Source: Candidatus Bathyarchaeota archaeon B24
GTDB lineage: Archaea; Thermoproteota; CALKCG01; B24
DNA length: 64,000 bases
Assembly: GCA_001593865.1 (NCBI GenBank)
Contig: LUCB01000004.1
Coordinates: forward strand, 26,897 to 90,896
Direction: 5' to 3'
Shown here: piece after piece, positions 42,210-49,684 of the stretch
Position numbering within the stretch: the first letter of the stretch is position 1
Layout: the number at the start of each line of letters is the position of its first letter
Notes under the pieces: model-generated
The model's database searches: none
What the model was told of the DNA's origin: nothing
What the model saw: the letters and a program-made list of their open reading frames with translations, nothing else
Translations under genes and position numbers: made by a program

Positions 42210-43553
42210 ATGGAGGGAAATACCTTGTTTAAGAGTATTAGTGCCGGGGTTGCACGCGTAAATATTACACCAAGCGTTGGGTTTGACAATATGGGTGACT
42301 ACTTACGGCTCAAACCTGCTATCGGCGTAGGCAATGAACTTTACGCTAAAACCATAGTCTTCGACGATGGTGAAAACCGGGTCGCCCTTGTGACGGCGGA
42401 CATTATAGGCTTCCCAGAAGACCTAGTGAACGATATACGGAGACGTGTCGAACAACTTACAGGAATCGAGGGAAAGAACATTCTCCTCAGCGCCTCCCAC
42501 ACTCATTCCGGTCCCGCGATCACATCCAAGGACAAACCTGCACGGGAATATCTCGTTGAATTGGCGAAGAAGATAGCCGGGATAGTCTATATGGCAGATC
42601 AGAACAAGCAGGAAGTGCTCATCGGCGCAGGTGTCGGCGAAGCCAAAGTTTCCATAAACCGGTGGCAGAGGACTCCTACAGGCGTAAGATGGGGTCCTAA
42701 CCCTGACGCTCCGGTGGACCACTCCGTAGGTGTGCTCCGTGTGGATAAGCTCAACGGTGAACCACTCGCCATACTCGTTAACTACGCTTGCCACCCATCC
42801 ATTATGGGTGCAAACAACCTTCTCTACTCAGGCGACTACGCCAGTTACGTCCAGAGTGTGATTGAAAAGGTTTACGATGGGGTGACCGCGCTCTTCAGCA
42901 ACGGGGCTGGAGGAGATGTCAAGATAGCTGTGCTCACCGAAGACGGCTCCCAGTTCCGCTATGCCAACCTAGAAGATTGCCGCCGCTTCGGAACGATAAT
43001 CGCTGCCGAAGCCATCAAGGTTGCAGAGAGCATTAAAACTAAGCCTGTTAAACGGGTGAGCGCACGGACCAAGCGTGTAGACCTTCCACTCGCCCCTCTT
43101 CCCAGCCCAGAAGACGTAGAGGCCGAGCTATCAAGGCTCGAGAAGGAAATAGCTGAACTTGAGGCTCAGGGTAAAGATGCATACGAGAAGAGGCTACACC
43201 TTGAGTGGGCGCAGAGGACGTTGACCGCCCTGAGAAGCAAGACAGCACCCACGTCGATTCCAGCGGAAGTGCAAATGTTGCGGATAGGGGAGGAGATAGC
43301 CTTCTTCGCCGTGCCTGGAGAGTTATTCGTGGAGGTGGGGTTAAAGATCAAAGAAGCGATGGGGCTACCAGGTTCCTTCGTAGTAGCGTATGCAAACGGA
43401 TATATCGGATATCTCCCGTCGAAACGGGCTGAGGAGTGGGGATGGTGTGCACATGACGACTCCTACAAGACCACAACCCGACCAGCTAACTTCTCCGGCC
43501 GCATCGAAGACATACTCGTCGCGGCAGCTAAGGAGCTTCTTTCAAACAGTTGA
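42210..43553 (+). CDS. Neutral/alkaline non-lysosomal ceramidase-like protein
   Basis: The 447-residue protein resembles the N-terminal catalytic domain of the neutral ceramidase family: SAGVARVNITPSVG at the start, ALVTADIIGFPEDL near residue 58 and LSASHTHSGPAITS, containing the zinc-type His residues, near residue 92. VNYACHPSIMG follows near residue 190 and SNGAGGDVKI near residue 228. Archaea lack typical ceramides, so the substrate is probably another amide or ester, perhaps sugar-linked. Arginine codons are mostly CGN, whereas the neighbours use AGG and AGA, which hints at transfer from another genome. No signal peptide is seen. Confidence 0.82.
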   Translation: MEGNTLFKSISAGVARVNITPSVGFDNMGDYLRLKPAIGVGNELYAKTIVFDDGENRVALVTADIIGFPEDLVNDIRRRVEQLTGIEGKNILLSASHTHSGPAITSKDKPAREYLVELAKKIAGIVYMADQNKQEVLIGAGVGEAKVSINRWQRTPTGVRWGPNPDAPVDHSVGVLRVDKLNGEPLAILVNYACHPSIMGANNLLYSGDYASYVQSVIEKVYDGVTALFSNGAGGDVKIAVLTEDGSQFRYANLEDCRRFGTIIAAEAIKVAESIKTKPVKRVSARTKRVDLPLAPLPSPEDVEAELSRLEKEIAELEAQGKDAYEKRLHLEWAQRTLTALRSKTAPTSIPAEVQMLRIGEEIAFFAVPGELFVEVGLKIKEAMGLPGSFVVAYANGYIGYLPSKRAEEWGWCAHDDSYKTTTRPANFSGRIEDILVAAAKELLSNS

Positions 43554-43610
43554 TGATTAAAGGAAAAATCTGGACGTGAAGTAACGGTGAGATACCCTGT
43601 TTTACATCGA

Positions 43611-43630
43611 GCTCAGGCGGTTCCCTGAGC
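43611..43630. terminator. Hairpin between convergent genes
   Basis: GCTCAGG (43611-43617) and CCTGAGC (43624-43630) form a perfect 7-bp GC-rich hairpin with a 6-nt loop, 58 bp after the ceramidase-like stop and convergent with rtcB. It is well placed as a transcript end for one or both genes. Confidence 0.45.
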
Positions 43631-43681
43631 CGTCATAAAGCCTAGGGGATCAAGTAATGGAAGGTTCCCTGTGTTTAAACA

Positions 43682-43732
43682 ATATAATCGACTTATGGCG
43701 ATATGACTTCCTAGCTGGAAAGTCGATTATAT
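43682..43732. repeat. 13-bp perfect inverted repeat with 25-bp interior
   Basis: ATATAATCGACTT (43682-43694) and AAGTCGATTATAT (43720-43732) are perfectly complementary. The pair sits in the convergent gap between the ceramidase-like gene and rtcB. It could be a bidirectional terminator, a protein-binding dyad or the remnant of a small mobile element. No flanking target duplication was seen. Confidence 0.55.
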
Positions 43733-43789
43733 GATAACCTTAATATTGTGACTTAATATATGATGGAAAATATTCTTTGACCGTCTAAA

Positions 43790-45253
43790 TTACCCTTTAG
43801 CTACTGCTATCGGCACTAATCTAGCGACTTTTGTAGCTATCCCTACGTTATGGCTTACCTCCGCTACGGCGTCGCAGGGCTTGTAGGCTCCTGAGGCTTC
43901 TTCGCTTAAGACTCTCAAGCTCGCCGCCTCGACTAGGATCCCTCTACGCTCCATATCCCGCTTGATCTCGGAACCTCTCCACTGACGTTTAGCCCTAGCC
44001 CTAGATAGTAATCGCCCAGCTCCGTGCGCCGTAGAACCGAACGTCAGCTCCATAGCTTTCTGGGTTCCGAGTAGAACCCAGCTTGAGTCGGCCATAGAGC
44101 CCGGGAGCAGAACCGGCTGACCTATGTCCCTATATTTCGTAGGTAGCTCCGGTCTACCGGCTGGGAACGCTCTTGTGGCGCCTTTCCTATGCACATAGAC
44201 CTTTCTCTTAGTCCCCTTATCGTCGACTATGTGCTCCTCGAGCTTAGCTATGTTGTGCGCCACGTCGTAGACTAAATGCATACCTAGATCCTCTGGATCC
44301 GTCTTGAAGACGCGGCTGAAGCTCTCTCTGACCCAGTGCATTATCGCCTGCCTGTTGGCGAACGCATAGTTTATACCGCATTTCATAGCCGCGATATAAT
44401 CCTGCGCCTCTCTGCTAGTAGCCGGTGCGCATGCAAGCTCCCTGTCGGGCGGATGAATCCCGTACTTATGCATGGCACGCTCCATAACCCGCAGGTAGTC
44501 GGAGCATATCTGGTGTCCAAACCCCCTAGACCCCGTGTGGATGAGGACCACGACTTGCCCCTCATGCTCTATACCGAAGGTCCTAGCGGCTCTAGGGTCT
44601 TCTATACGGTCCACCACATCTATTTCTAGGAAGTGGTTTCCGGAACCTAACGTGCCTATCTGAGCTGCTCCACGGCTCCTAGCCGTGTTGCTAACCTTAC
44701 TCGGGTCCGCCCCCTCTATACCCCCTCTCTCCTCGCAATAATCTAGGTCTTCATCCCATCCAAGCCCGTGTCTCACGACCCAGCCGGCGCCCTCGACCAT
44801 GAGGTCGTCTATATCCCTGCCTGTGACCCTAAAGTCTTTCCTACGGCTACCTAATCCGCAGGGAACGTTTCTGAAGAGAGTCGCTATAAGTTGCTTGAGA
44901 ACCGGTCTGACATCCTTCTCGCTGAGGTTTGTCCTGACGAGCCTGACACCGCAGTTGATGTCGTAGCCTACTCCGCCTGGGCTTACCACACCGTTCTCCG
45001 CGTCGAAGGCTGCGACTCCGCCTATCGGAAACCCGTAGCCCTCGTGTCCGTCTGGAAGGGTTATACTGTACTTGTATATACCCGGTAACGTAGCTACGTT
45101 AGCGCATTGTATAAGGGTTCTGTCAGACCGCATCTTGGTTAAAAGTTGCTCGCTGGCGAGTACCAGCCCCGGGACTCTCATACCTGACTTGTAGTTCTGG
45201 GGGATACGCCACATATAGCGGTCTATCCTCTGAAGAGGAACTCTTTCACTCAA
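43790..45253 (-). CDS. rtcB: RNA-splicing ligase RtcB
   Basis: RtcB joins RNA ends made by the tRNA-splicing endonuclease, using GTP and Mn2+. The 487-residue protein has the catalytic set: VGYDINCGVRL with the metal Cys, GSGNHFLEID, HTGSRGFGHQI, VYDVAHNIAKLEEH and the guanylylation His in GSTAHGAGRLLSRARAKRQ. It contains no intein. It begins at TTG 45253, five bases after AGGAGGTG. Its leader has overlapping hairpins, described separately. It would ligate the two exon junctions of tRNA-Trp and, if real, the mtnA mRNA junction. Confidence 0.97.
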   Translation of the reverse strand: MSERVPLQRIDRYMWRIPQNYKSGMRVPGLVLASEQLLTKMRSDRTLIQCANVATLPGIYKYSITLPDGHEGYGFPIGGVAAFDAENGVVSPGGVGYDINCGVRLVRTNLSEKDVRPVLKQLIATLFRNVPCGLGSRRKDFRVTGRDIDDLMVEGAGWVVRHGLGWDEDLDYCEERGGIEGADPSKVSNTARSRGAAQIGTLGSGNHFLEIDVVDRIEDPRAARTFGIEHEGQVVVLIHTGSRGFGHQICSDYLRVMERAMHKYGIHPPDRELACAPATSREAQDYIAAMKCGINYAFANRQAIMHWVRESFSRVFKTDPEDLGMHLVYDVAHNIAKLEEHIVDDKGTKRKVYVHRKGATRAFPAGRPELPTKYRDIGQPVLLPGSMADSSWVLLGTQKAMELTFGSTAHGAGRLLSRARAKRQWRGSEIKRDMERRGILVEAASLRVLSEEASGAYKPCDAVAEVSHNVGIATKVARLVPIAVAKG

Positions 45254-45305
45254 CTAAACACCTCCTGAAGGGAGCATCTGTCGGTCTCCCTCTTTAGAAG
45301 GGAGA
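45254..45305 (-). promoter_or_regulatory. rtcB leader with competing hairpins around the ribosome-binding site
   Basis: On the minus strand the order is TCTCCCT, loop, AGGGAGA (45305-45285), then GCTCCCTTC (45268-45260), then AGGAGGTG (45265-45256 region). The first pair forms a 7-bp hairpin. CTCC of the third segment can pair with GGAG of the Shine-Dalgarno. The AGGGAG of the first hairpin could instead pair with CTCCCT of the third segment. This gives two mutually exclusive states, with the ribosome-binding site free in one and covered in the other. The regulatory reading is inference. Confidence 0.4.
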
Positions 45306-45314
45306 ATCCTAAAT

Positions 45315-45326
45315 TAAGCTAGCTTA
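45315..45326. promoter_or_regulatory. Palindrome near the rtcB transcription start
   Basis: TAAGCTAGCTTA is a perfect 12-bp palindrome. It lies about 20 bp downstream of a minus-strand TATA-like AAATTTATTA (45346-45337), close to where transcription of rtcB should begin. It may be a repressor site. Confidence 0.4.
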
Positions 45327-45354
45327 CCATCACTCTAATAAATTTATCCACAAC

Positions 45355-45570
45355 CTAAGTCCCCGCGGCCATGTATCTCCACTTCTTAAGAAGACTATCC
45401 TTCTTAAGCCTCTTCTTAACGAGCTTGTAATGCTCCTTACACAGGTATACTCTGCCTTGGCCGCCTACTTTAAGCCCAGACCTTGCGACGACTTCTCTCG
45501 ACAAAGACCTAACCGCGGCTCTACCGCATCCCGCGACATCGCAGAGCTTACCTTTAGCTACCTTGCCCAC
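45355..45570 (-). CDS. Small zinc-binding-type protein, unknown
   Basis: This 71-residue basic protein has Cys-His positions typical of a zinc site: CDVAGCGRAAVRSLSREVV near residue 10 and YLCKEHYKLVKKRLKKD near residue 42. It looks like a conserved archaeal family of unknown function, possibly nucleic-acid binding given its lysine-rich end. It lies upstream of rtcB on the same strand, separated by the promoter region. Confidence 0.65.
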   Translation of the reverse strand: MGKVAKGKLCDVAGCGRAAVRSLSREVVARSGLKVGGQGRVYLCKEHYKLVKKRLKKDSLLKKWRYMAAGT

Positions 45571-45604
45571 AAACCACCTATAGAGTTTAAGGGTTTGATT
45601 AAGT

Positions 45605-46381
45605 TTACCTTGGAACTAAGATGGATACTAGGGTGAGAACTAGGTCGCCCACAGGGATAAGCAGTAACCCGGCCGTTATAAAAGTTATAAAGGGGATGGT
45701 CGGTGTAGCCAAGACACCGTCGGTGTAGAGCCCTTTAGCGACGTAAGGCTCCAGCTCTTTCATAAGCTCCTCCTTATCGACCTCCGCCTTCATGAAATAT
45801 ATGGGTCTTCTGACGACATCACCGTCAGCCTTTACGGGGCGCTCGGCCGGGTAGTATCCGACTTTTCTCCTGAGCGTCTCAAGCGAGACGCGTCTCGTCG
45901 TCAGGAGTAGAACAACAGTCGATATGGGGCCTTTGAGCTGTAGCCCCTCAAACGGGTTTCGACCTCTAGCCAGGTCCGTTAGGTTCAGGGTTAGAATGGC
46001 TAAGGGATAGCATAGCGATAGTATAAGCGAGTTATCGAATATGGTCAAAACGGGTATCGGGGTCGACACGGTCATCTGTCTAAACCAGGTGGGATACTTG
46101 GGTATGGTTAAGGATAGAAACATGAGGGCTTTCGAGTCGGCTCCTCCGAAAAAGCCCATGTAGAACAGGGCTAAGCCCAGAACCGAGCCTACGGCTATCG
46201 AGACTGCTAGGCTTAAAACCGAGAGCGCCCCCGTCAGGATCTCTAGCCCCGTCATGGCTAGGCTGAAAATGAACCCTACCACCCAAAACTTATCCGGCAC
46301 CTCCCTAGTCTTGATGTCGAGTATCGTGGATGGGATCAAGACGGCGAGCGACAGCATAGCCTTGGGTATGAACAGATCCAT
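45605..46381 (-). CDS. Archaeal prepilin/preflagellin peptidase (A24 family)
   Basis: The 258-residue membrane protein has the two catalytic Asp sites of type IV prepilin peptidases: STILDIKTREVPDKFW near residue 20 and FFGGADSKALMFLSL near residue 83, with the GxGD-like core. Several hydrophobic spans surround them. It would cut class III signal peptides of pilins or archaellins. No pilin genes are in the window. Confidence 0.88.
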   Translation of the reverse strand: MDLFIPKAMLSLAVLIPSTILDIKTREVPDKFWVVGFIFSLAMTGLEILTGALSVLSLAVSIAVGSVLGLALFYMGFFGGADSKALMFLSLTIPKYPTWFRQMTVSTPIPVLTIFDNSLILSLCYPLAILTLNLTDLARGRNPFEGLQLKGPISTVVLLLTTRRVSLETLRRKVGYYPAERPVKADGDVVRRPIYFMKAEVDKEELMKELEPYVAKGLYTDGVLATPTIPFITFITAGLLLIPVGDLVLTLVSILVPR

Positions 46382-46418
46382 CCTTCCGAAACCTTGATCG
46401 ACCCCTTTTAATTAAACG

Positions 46419-47523
46419 TTACGTACTAGAATGGCTGTCTGAAAGTTTAAGCCGCTGTTTTCTAAGCTTATCTAGGTCCTCGGGTATCCTAAACACCCCA
46501 TACTCCGTTATTATCGCGGATACGAGCTCTGAAGGCGTCACGTCGAAAGCCGGGTTCAAAGCTCTAGCTCCCAGGGGAGCGATCCTACGACCGCATATCT
46601 CTAACACCTCCTCCTCGCTTCTGAACTCTATGACTATGTCTTCCCCCCGTTTAAGCCTAGGGTCTATTGTGGACATCGGAGCTGCGACGTAAAACGGTAT
46701 GTTGTGGTGTTTAGCTAACACGGCGATCGTGTAGGTTCCTATCTTATTAGCCACATCACCGTTAAGCGTTATCCTATCCGCTCCTACGACAACCTTATCT
46801 ACAAGACCCCTAGACATGAGGAAGCCGACCATGCTATCTGTTATGAGCCTAAACTCCACCCCGTCTCTGAGGAGTTCAAAGGCGGTTAACCTCGCGCCTT
46901 GGAGAACAGGTCTAGTCTCTGTAGCATAGACTTTCAACCGCAACCCCCTAGATATCGCAGACCTTATGACTCCAAGGGCTGTACCATAGCCAGTTGTGGC
47001 AAGTGCCCCCGCATTCTGCTGGCGTTTAAAGCCATTTACAGTGCGTGAGCACCCTATCTCCGTCCTCTAACAGCTCCGCTCCATAGTCGCCTATACGCCT
47101 GTTAACCTCATAGTCCTCCTTCCATATGGCTAAGGCCTCTTCGAGTATAAGCTTCTTAGCTTCTTCGACGGTTTCGGCTTCACGCGCTTTCGAGATAACC
47201 CTGTCCAAAGCCCAGAAGAGGTTTACCGCTGTCGGACGGGTGGAGGCTAAAACCCGATATGCCTTTATCAGGTCGTCCATAAGGTCTTTAAGGGTTGTTT
47301 TCTCAGACCGATAGGCTGCGAGGGCGAGGCCGAAGGCCGCTGCAGAGCCTATGGCTGGAGCCCCTCTTATGGCCATGCTCTTTATAGCATCGGCCATCTC
47401 CTCTACGGTTCGTATCTTGAGGAGTTTAAACTCATGAGGTAGTGCTCTCTGGTCTATAGTCACAACCTCTCCGTCTTCCCATTTTATGGTCCTAAACGTG
47501 AAAAAGCTTTCCGTATGCATCAT
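46419..47523 (-). CDS. mtnA: S-methyl-5-thioribose-1-phosphate isomerase MtnA, interrupted by a 22-nt apparent intron
   Basis: MtnA converts 5-methylthioribose-1-phosphate to the ribulose form in methionine salvage. Exon 1 (47523-47036) runs from MMHTESFF through [19 protein letters not shown] to VLTHC, ending in the catalytic Cys (residue 162). Exon 2 (47013-46419) continues [17 protein letters not shown], then [39 protein letters not shown] with the catalytic Asp, and [10 protein letters not shown]. Unspliced, translation ends three codons after the Cys (KWL then stop). Joined, the exons give an intact 360-residue enzyme. The 22-nt insert is listed separately. If it is not spliced, this is a pseudogene. 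Confidence 0.88.
47014..47035 (-). other. 22-nt bulge-helix-bulge (archaeal-type) intron in mtnA
   Basis: On the minus strand, exon CGCA-CTGT (47045-47038) is followed by AAA, then TGGC, a 7-nt loop, GCCA, GCAG, AA and TGCG (47013-47010). CGCA pairs with TGCG, CTGT with GCAG (central 4 bp), and TGGC with GCCA. That leaves a 3-nt bulge AAA on one side and AA(U) on the other, one on each strand 4 bp apart. Cutting after the second base of each bulge (AA^A at 47036/47035 and AA^U at 47014/47013) removes exactly 22 nt. It rebuilds TGT-AAT-GCG-GGG (Cys-Asn-Ala-Gly). An outer stem GTGCTC/GGGCAC extends the fold. The second bulge is relaxed, since its U can pair with A. Confidence 0.82.
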
Positions 47524-47571
47524 AAACCGAATTAGTCTCCAGGATGTCTATAAGCGTTTAGCCGGTTCCCT

Positions 47572-48156
47572 TTGAAAAGATGGATAACGTTTAATTTTAG
47601 GCTTTCCATGTTAAAGGCTTGGATGGATTCAAAGCCTCAGCTTATGACCGGTGTGGCATATCTCGAAGACGGTAGAGTAGTCGTTAGGGATAGGGCTTAC
47701 CGAAGCTTTCTCATCCAAAGGGGCTACGGTTTTAGAGAAGGTAGCCTTCTTATCTTAACGGGTGAGGAGGCGCTTTACCTCCTCAGCGAGAATAAGCTTA
47801 AGCTCCTCGACGAAGAGTGTGAGCTAGGTCTTAAGGAAGCTGCTGACAGGCTTATAGCGGAAGACCCCGACGTATGGGTTAGGTTTCTGATCTATCGCGA
47901 CCTGAGAGACCGGGGTTATGTGGTGCGCAGAGGCTATGGGCTTGGGCTGGATTTCCTACTTTATGAACGTGGAACCTATGGTAAGAAGCCTGCTAAATAC
48001 TTGGTCATAGGAGTTTCAGAGGGTAAGCCCCTGGGGCTCAACGACTTACTCAGAGACCTTAAAACCGCTATAAGCTCTGATAAGGAGCTTATCCTAGCCG
48101 TCGTAGACCGAAGAGGGGATGTAGTCTACTACAGGGTGTCAGCAGGTTTTAGATGA
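47572..48156 (+). CDS. endA: tRNA-splicing endonuclease family protein (EndA-like, catalytic His absent)
   Basis: The protein (194 residues from TTG; ATG 47608 also possible) has the EndA layout. The N-terminal domain contains VRDRAYRSFLIQRGYG and LTGEEALYLLSENKLKLLD. The C-terminal nuclease domain contains IYRDLRDRGYVVRRGYGLG, DFLLYERG, AKYLVIGVSEG and DKELILAVVDRRGDVVYY. The catalytic Tyr (Y131 in LLY) and Lys (K171 in DKELIL) are in place. The position of the usual catalytic His, two residues before the KY-x-V strand, is Pro140. It may be the structural subunit of a heteromeric enzyme. It is divergent from intron-bearing mtnA by 48 bp. Confidence 0.87.
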   Translation: MKRWITFNFRLSMLKAWMDSKPQLMTGVAYLEDGRVVVRDRAYRSFLIQRGYGFREGSLLILTGEEALYLLSENKLKLLDEECELGLKEAADRLIAEDPDVWVRFLIYRDLRDRGYVVRRGYGLGLDFLLYERGTYGKKPAKYLVIGVSEGKPLGLNDLLRDLKTAISSDKELILAVVDRRGDVVYYRVSAGFR

Positions 48157-48582
48157 GCTTTCTAGGTTTACTTCCTCTTCAGTTAGAGAGATGCCTACGA
48201 ACTTAACTATCTCGACCCCTTTAACCGTTCTGAGCTTCTCTGAAAGCCTACGCACCTTGTCAGCTTCTCCCCTGACGGCTATGATCTCCAAGCAATCCTT
48301 ATGGCTTAAGTGAATGTGTAGTGTGGAGTTCACAAGCCTGCCGTAGCTGTGCTGTAGGTCTGTCAGTTCCTCCTCTGAACCCTTAATCTTGTGGTTGAAC
48401 ATCACCAGAATGGCTCCTACGCATAAGCCCTCGCCTTTAACCCACCTATACTCTGATAGAAACGTCCGTATGGCGTCTTGAACGGCTTTCGAGCGTTTTC
48501 TATAACCCATCCTTGAGATCGTTTCGTTAAACTCTTTCATCAAGTCCTCTGGAACAGTTACGCTGAACCTAACAGCGCCCAT
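48139..48582 (-). CDS. nikR: Nickel-responsive regulator NikR
   Basis: The 147-residue protein joins a ribbon-helix-helix DNA-binding domain (VRFSVTVPEDLMKEFNETI) to an ACT-like nickel-binding domain. The ligand set appears as HSYGRLVNSTLHIHLSHKDC, giving the His, His-x-His and Cys of NikR. ATG 48582 fits the family N-terminus; the longer open frame upstream overlaps the MazG gene and reads as non-NikR sequence. NikR represses nickel uptake genes when nickel is plentiful. The Ni-pincer genes larB/larC at 9-11 kb also point to nickel use. Confidence 0.92.
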   Translation of the reverse strand: MGAVRFSVTVPEDLMKEFNETISRMGYRKRSKAVQDAIRTFLSEYRWVKGEGLCVGAILVMFNHKIKGSEEELTDLQHSYGRLVNSTLHIHLSHKDCLEIIAVRGEADKVRRLSEKLRTVKGVEIVKFVGISLTEEEVNLESSSKTC

Positions 48583-48610
48583 CACACTATTATAAAACCC
48601 TTTAGGGTTG

Positions 48611-48919
48611 TTAAAAGTTTCCAGGTTTTCCGGTTCTGCAAACGCAGGGTATCGACCCACATCTCGGACATCCCTTACCATACTTCTCATAAGCCGCTTT
48701 CTCTGCATCTATACCCAACAGGTTGCATAGGCTTAGAAGCCACGCAAGCACGTCGGCGACCTCCTCGGCTATGAGCGGTTTACTACCTCTTATAAGCGCC
48801 CTGGCAAGCTCCCCCACCTCAGATACGAGCCAAGCATAGGTTATAGGTACCCCCCTCTCCCTGTCTCTCTCAAAGTATATCGTCCTCATGAGGTTTTGGA
48901 AATCCCTTATACCGACCAT
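48611..48919 (-). CDS. MazG-like nucleotide pyrophosphohydrolase with zinc-knuckle tail
   Basis: The 102-residue protein has the MazG/all-alpha NTP pyrophosphatase helices, with TYAWLVSEVGELARAL (E-x-x-E) and AEEVADVLAWLLSLCNLLG (E-x-x-D) forming the Mg2+ site. The tail CPRCGSIPCVC is an added zinc-binding motif seen in archaeal members. It would cleave non-canonical or excess nucleoside triphosphates. nikR lies 28 bp downstream on the same strand. Confidence 0.87.
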   Translation of the reverse strand: MVGIRDFQNLMRTIYFERDRERGVPITYAWLVSEVGELARALIRGSKPLIAEEVADVLAWLLSLCNLLGIDAEKAAYEKYGKGCPRCGSIPCVCRTGKPGNF

Positions 48920-49037
48920 GGCTCATCATCTACCTAACCTCAGACGGTAAAAACATTGTCGTAAAGACGAAGTTCAATTTCGCTATCGTATAGTTAATTA
49001 TGGACTTTAGGATGCCAGTACCTTTATAAGCCTGCAA

Positions 49038-49071
49038 CTACATTTCTCTGTAACGTTACAGAAAAATGTAG
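49038..49071. promoter_or_regulatory. 34-bp dyad operator of the ArsR-type gene
   Basis: CTACATTTCTCTGTAAC (49038-49054) is followed directly by its inverted copy GTTACAGAAAAATGTAG (49055-49071), matching at 16 of 17 positions. It starts about 8 bp after a TATA box (TTTATAAG, 49023-49030) and runs into the GGAGGT ribosome-binding site of the ArsR-type gene. A bound repressor here would block transcription of the regulator and the two ABC exporter genes. Confidence 0.75.
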
Positions 49072-49087
49072 GAGGTTTTCCTGAGCC

Positions 49088-49684
49088 TTGAAAGATATAA
49101 TCGTGATCAGAGATTCTAACGTCGCTAAACTACTAGCGGATAAAACGCGGCGTCAGATACTTGCGTTGCTAAGGGTTAGGGATATGTCTGTAAACCAGCT
49201 TGCCAAGGTTCTGGGCAAACCAGCCTCGTCGATAACTCATCATATAAAGTGTCTCAAGTCAGCCGGTCTGGTGGAGCTTGCCGGTGAACGGAGGAGGGGT
49301 AACATAATCGAGCGATTCTATAGGGCAGCTGCTAGACACTATGTCGTAAGCTATGCCCTACGGTATGAAGAAGGTGAAAGCTTGTTCAGAGACCATGAGA
49401 AGACTGTCATGGAGAAGACCGTGGCGGCTTTAGAGAACTTCGGCTATAAAGTCGTCGATGAGCGTAAGGTCACTAGGCTTCTTAACGAGTTTATGCGTCT
49501 AAGCCAGCTTATGCTGGAGCGTTTAGCCGAGAGACAGGTTAAGTCTTCGGACTTGGATACACCTGCTCTACATCTGCTTCTGCACATGTTACTACATCTT
49601 GAGCTCTATAGAGATGAACGATATCGAAGGCTTATGGAGGAGTTGTCGGATTTGATAGTGGGTGGTCGGGATGACCGAACGTAA
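49088..49684 (+). CDS. ArsR-family transcription regulator
   Basis: The 198-residue protein has an N-terminal winged helix, LADKTRRQILALLRVRDMSVNQLAKVLGKPASSITHHIKCLKSAGLVEL, broken here only for description, and a C-terminal helical part of about 100 residues likely for dimerisation or ligand sensing. Its start follows GGAGGT in a strong 34-bp dyad. Its 3' end overlaps the first exporter gene, so it is the first gene of the operon and probably its repressor. Confidence 0.88.
   Translation: MKDIIVIRDSNVAKLLADKTRRQILALLRVRDMSVNQLAKVLGKPASSITHHIKCLKSAGLVELAGERRRGNIIERFYRAAARHYVVSYALRYEEGESLFRDHEKTVMEKTVAALENFGYKVVDERKVTRLLNEFMRLSQLMLERLAERQVKSSDLDTPALHLLLHMLLHLELYRDERYRRLMEELSDLIVGGRDDRT

Noticed and set aside
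46419-47523. mtnA read as a simple frameshifted pseudogene or as ribosome bypassing
   Set aside because: The insert is 22 nt, not a one- or two-base slip. Both halves are conserved to the motif level, and no matching take-off and landing codons in the right frame exist. The bulge-helix-bulge splice fits exactly. Pseudogene status still needs RNA data to exclude.
48583-48708. N-terminal extension of NikR in the longer open frame
   Set aside because: It overlaps the MazG gene in another frame and does not resemble NikR, whose normal start is at 48582.
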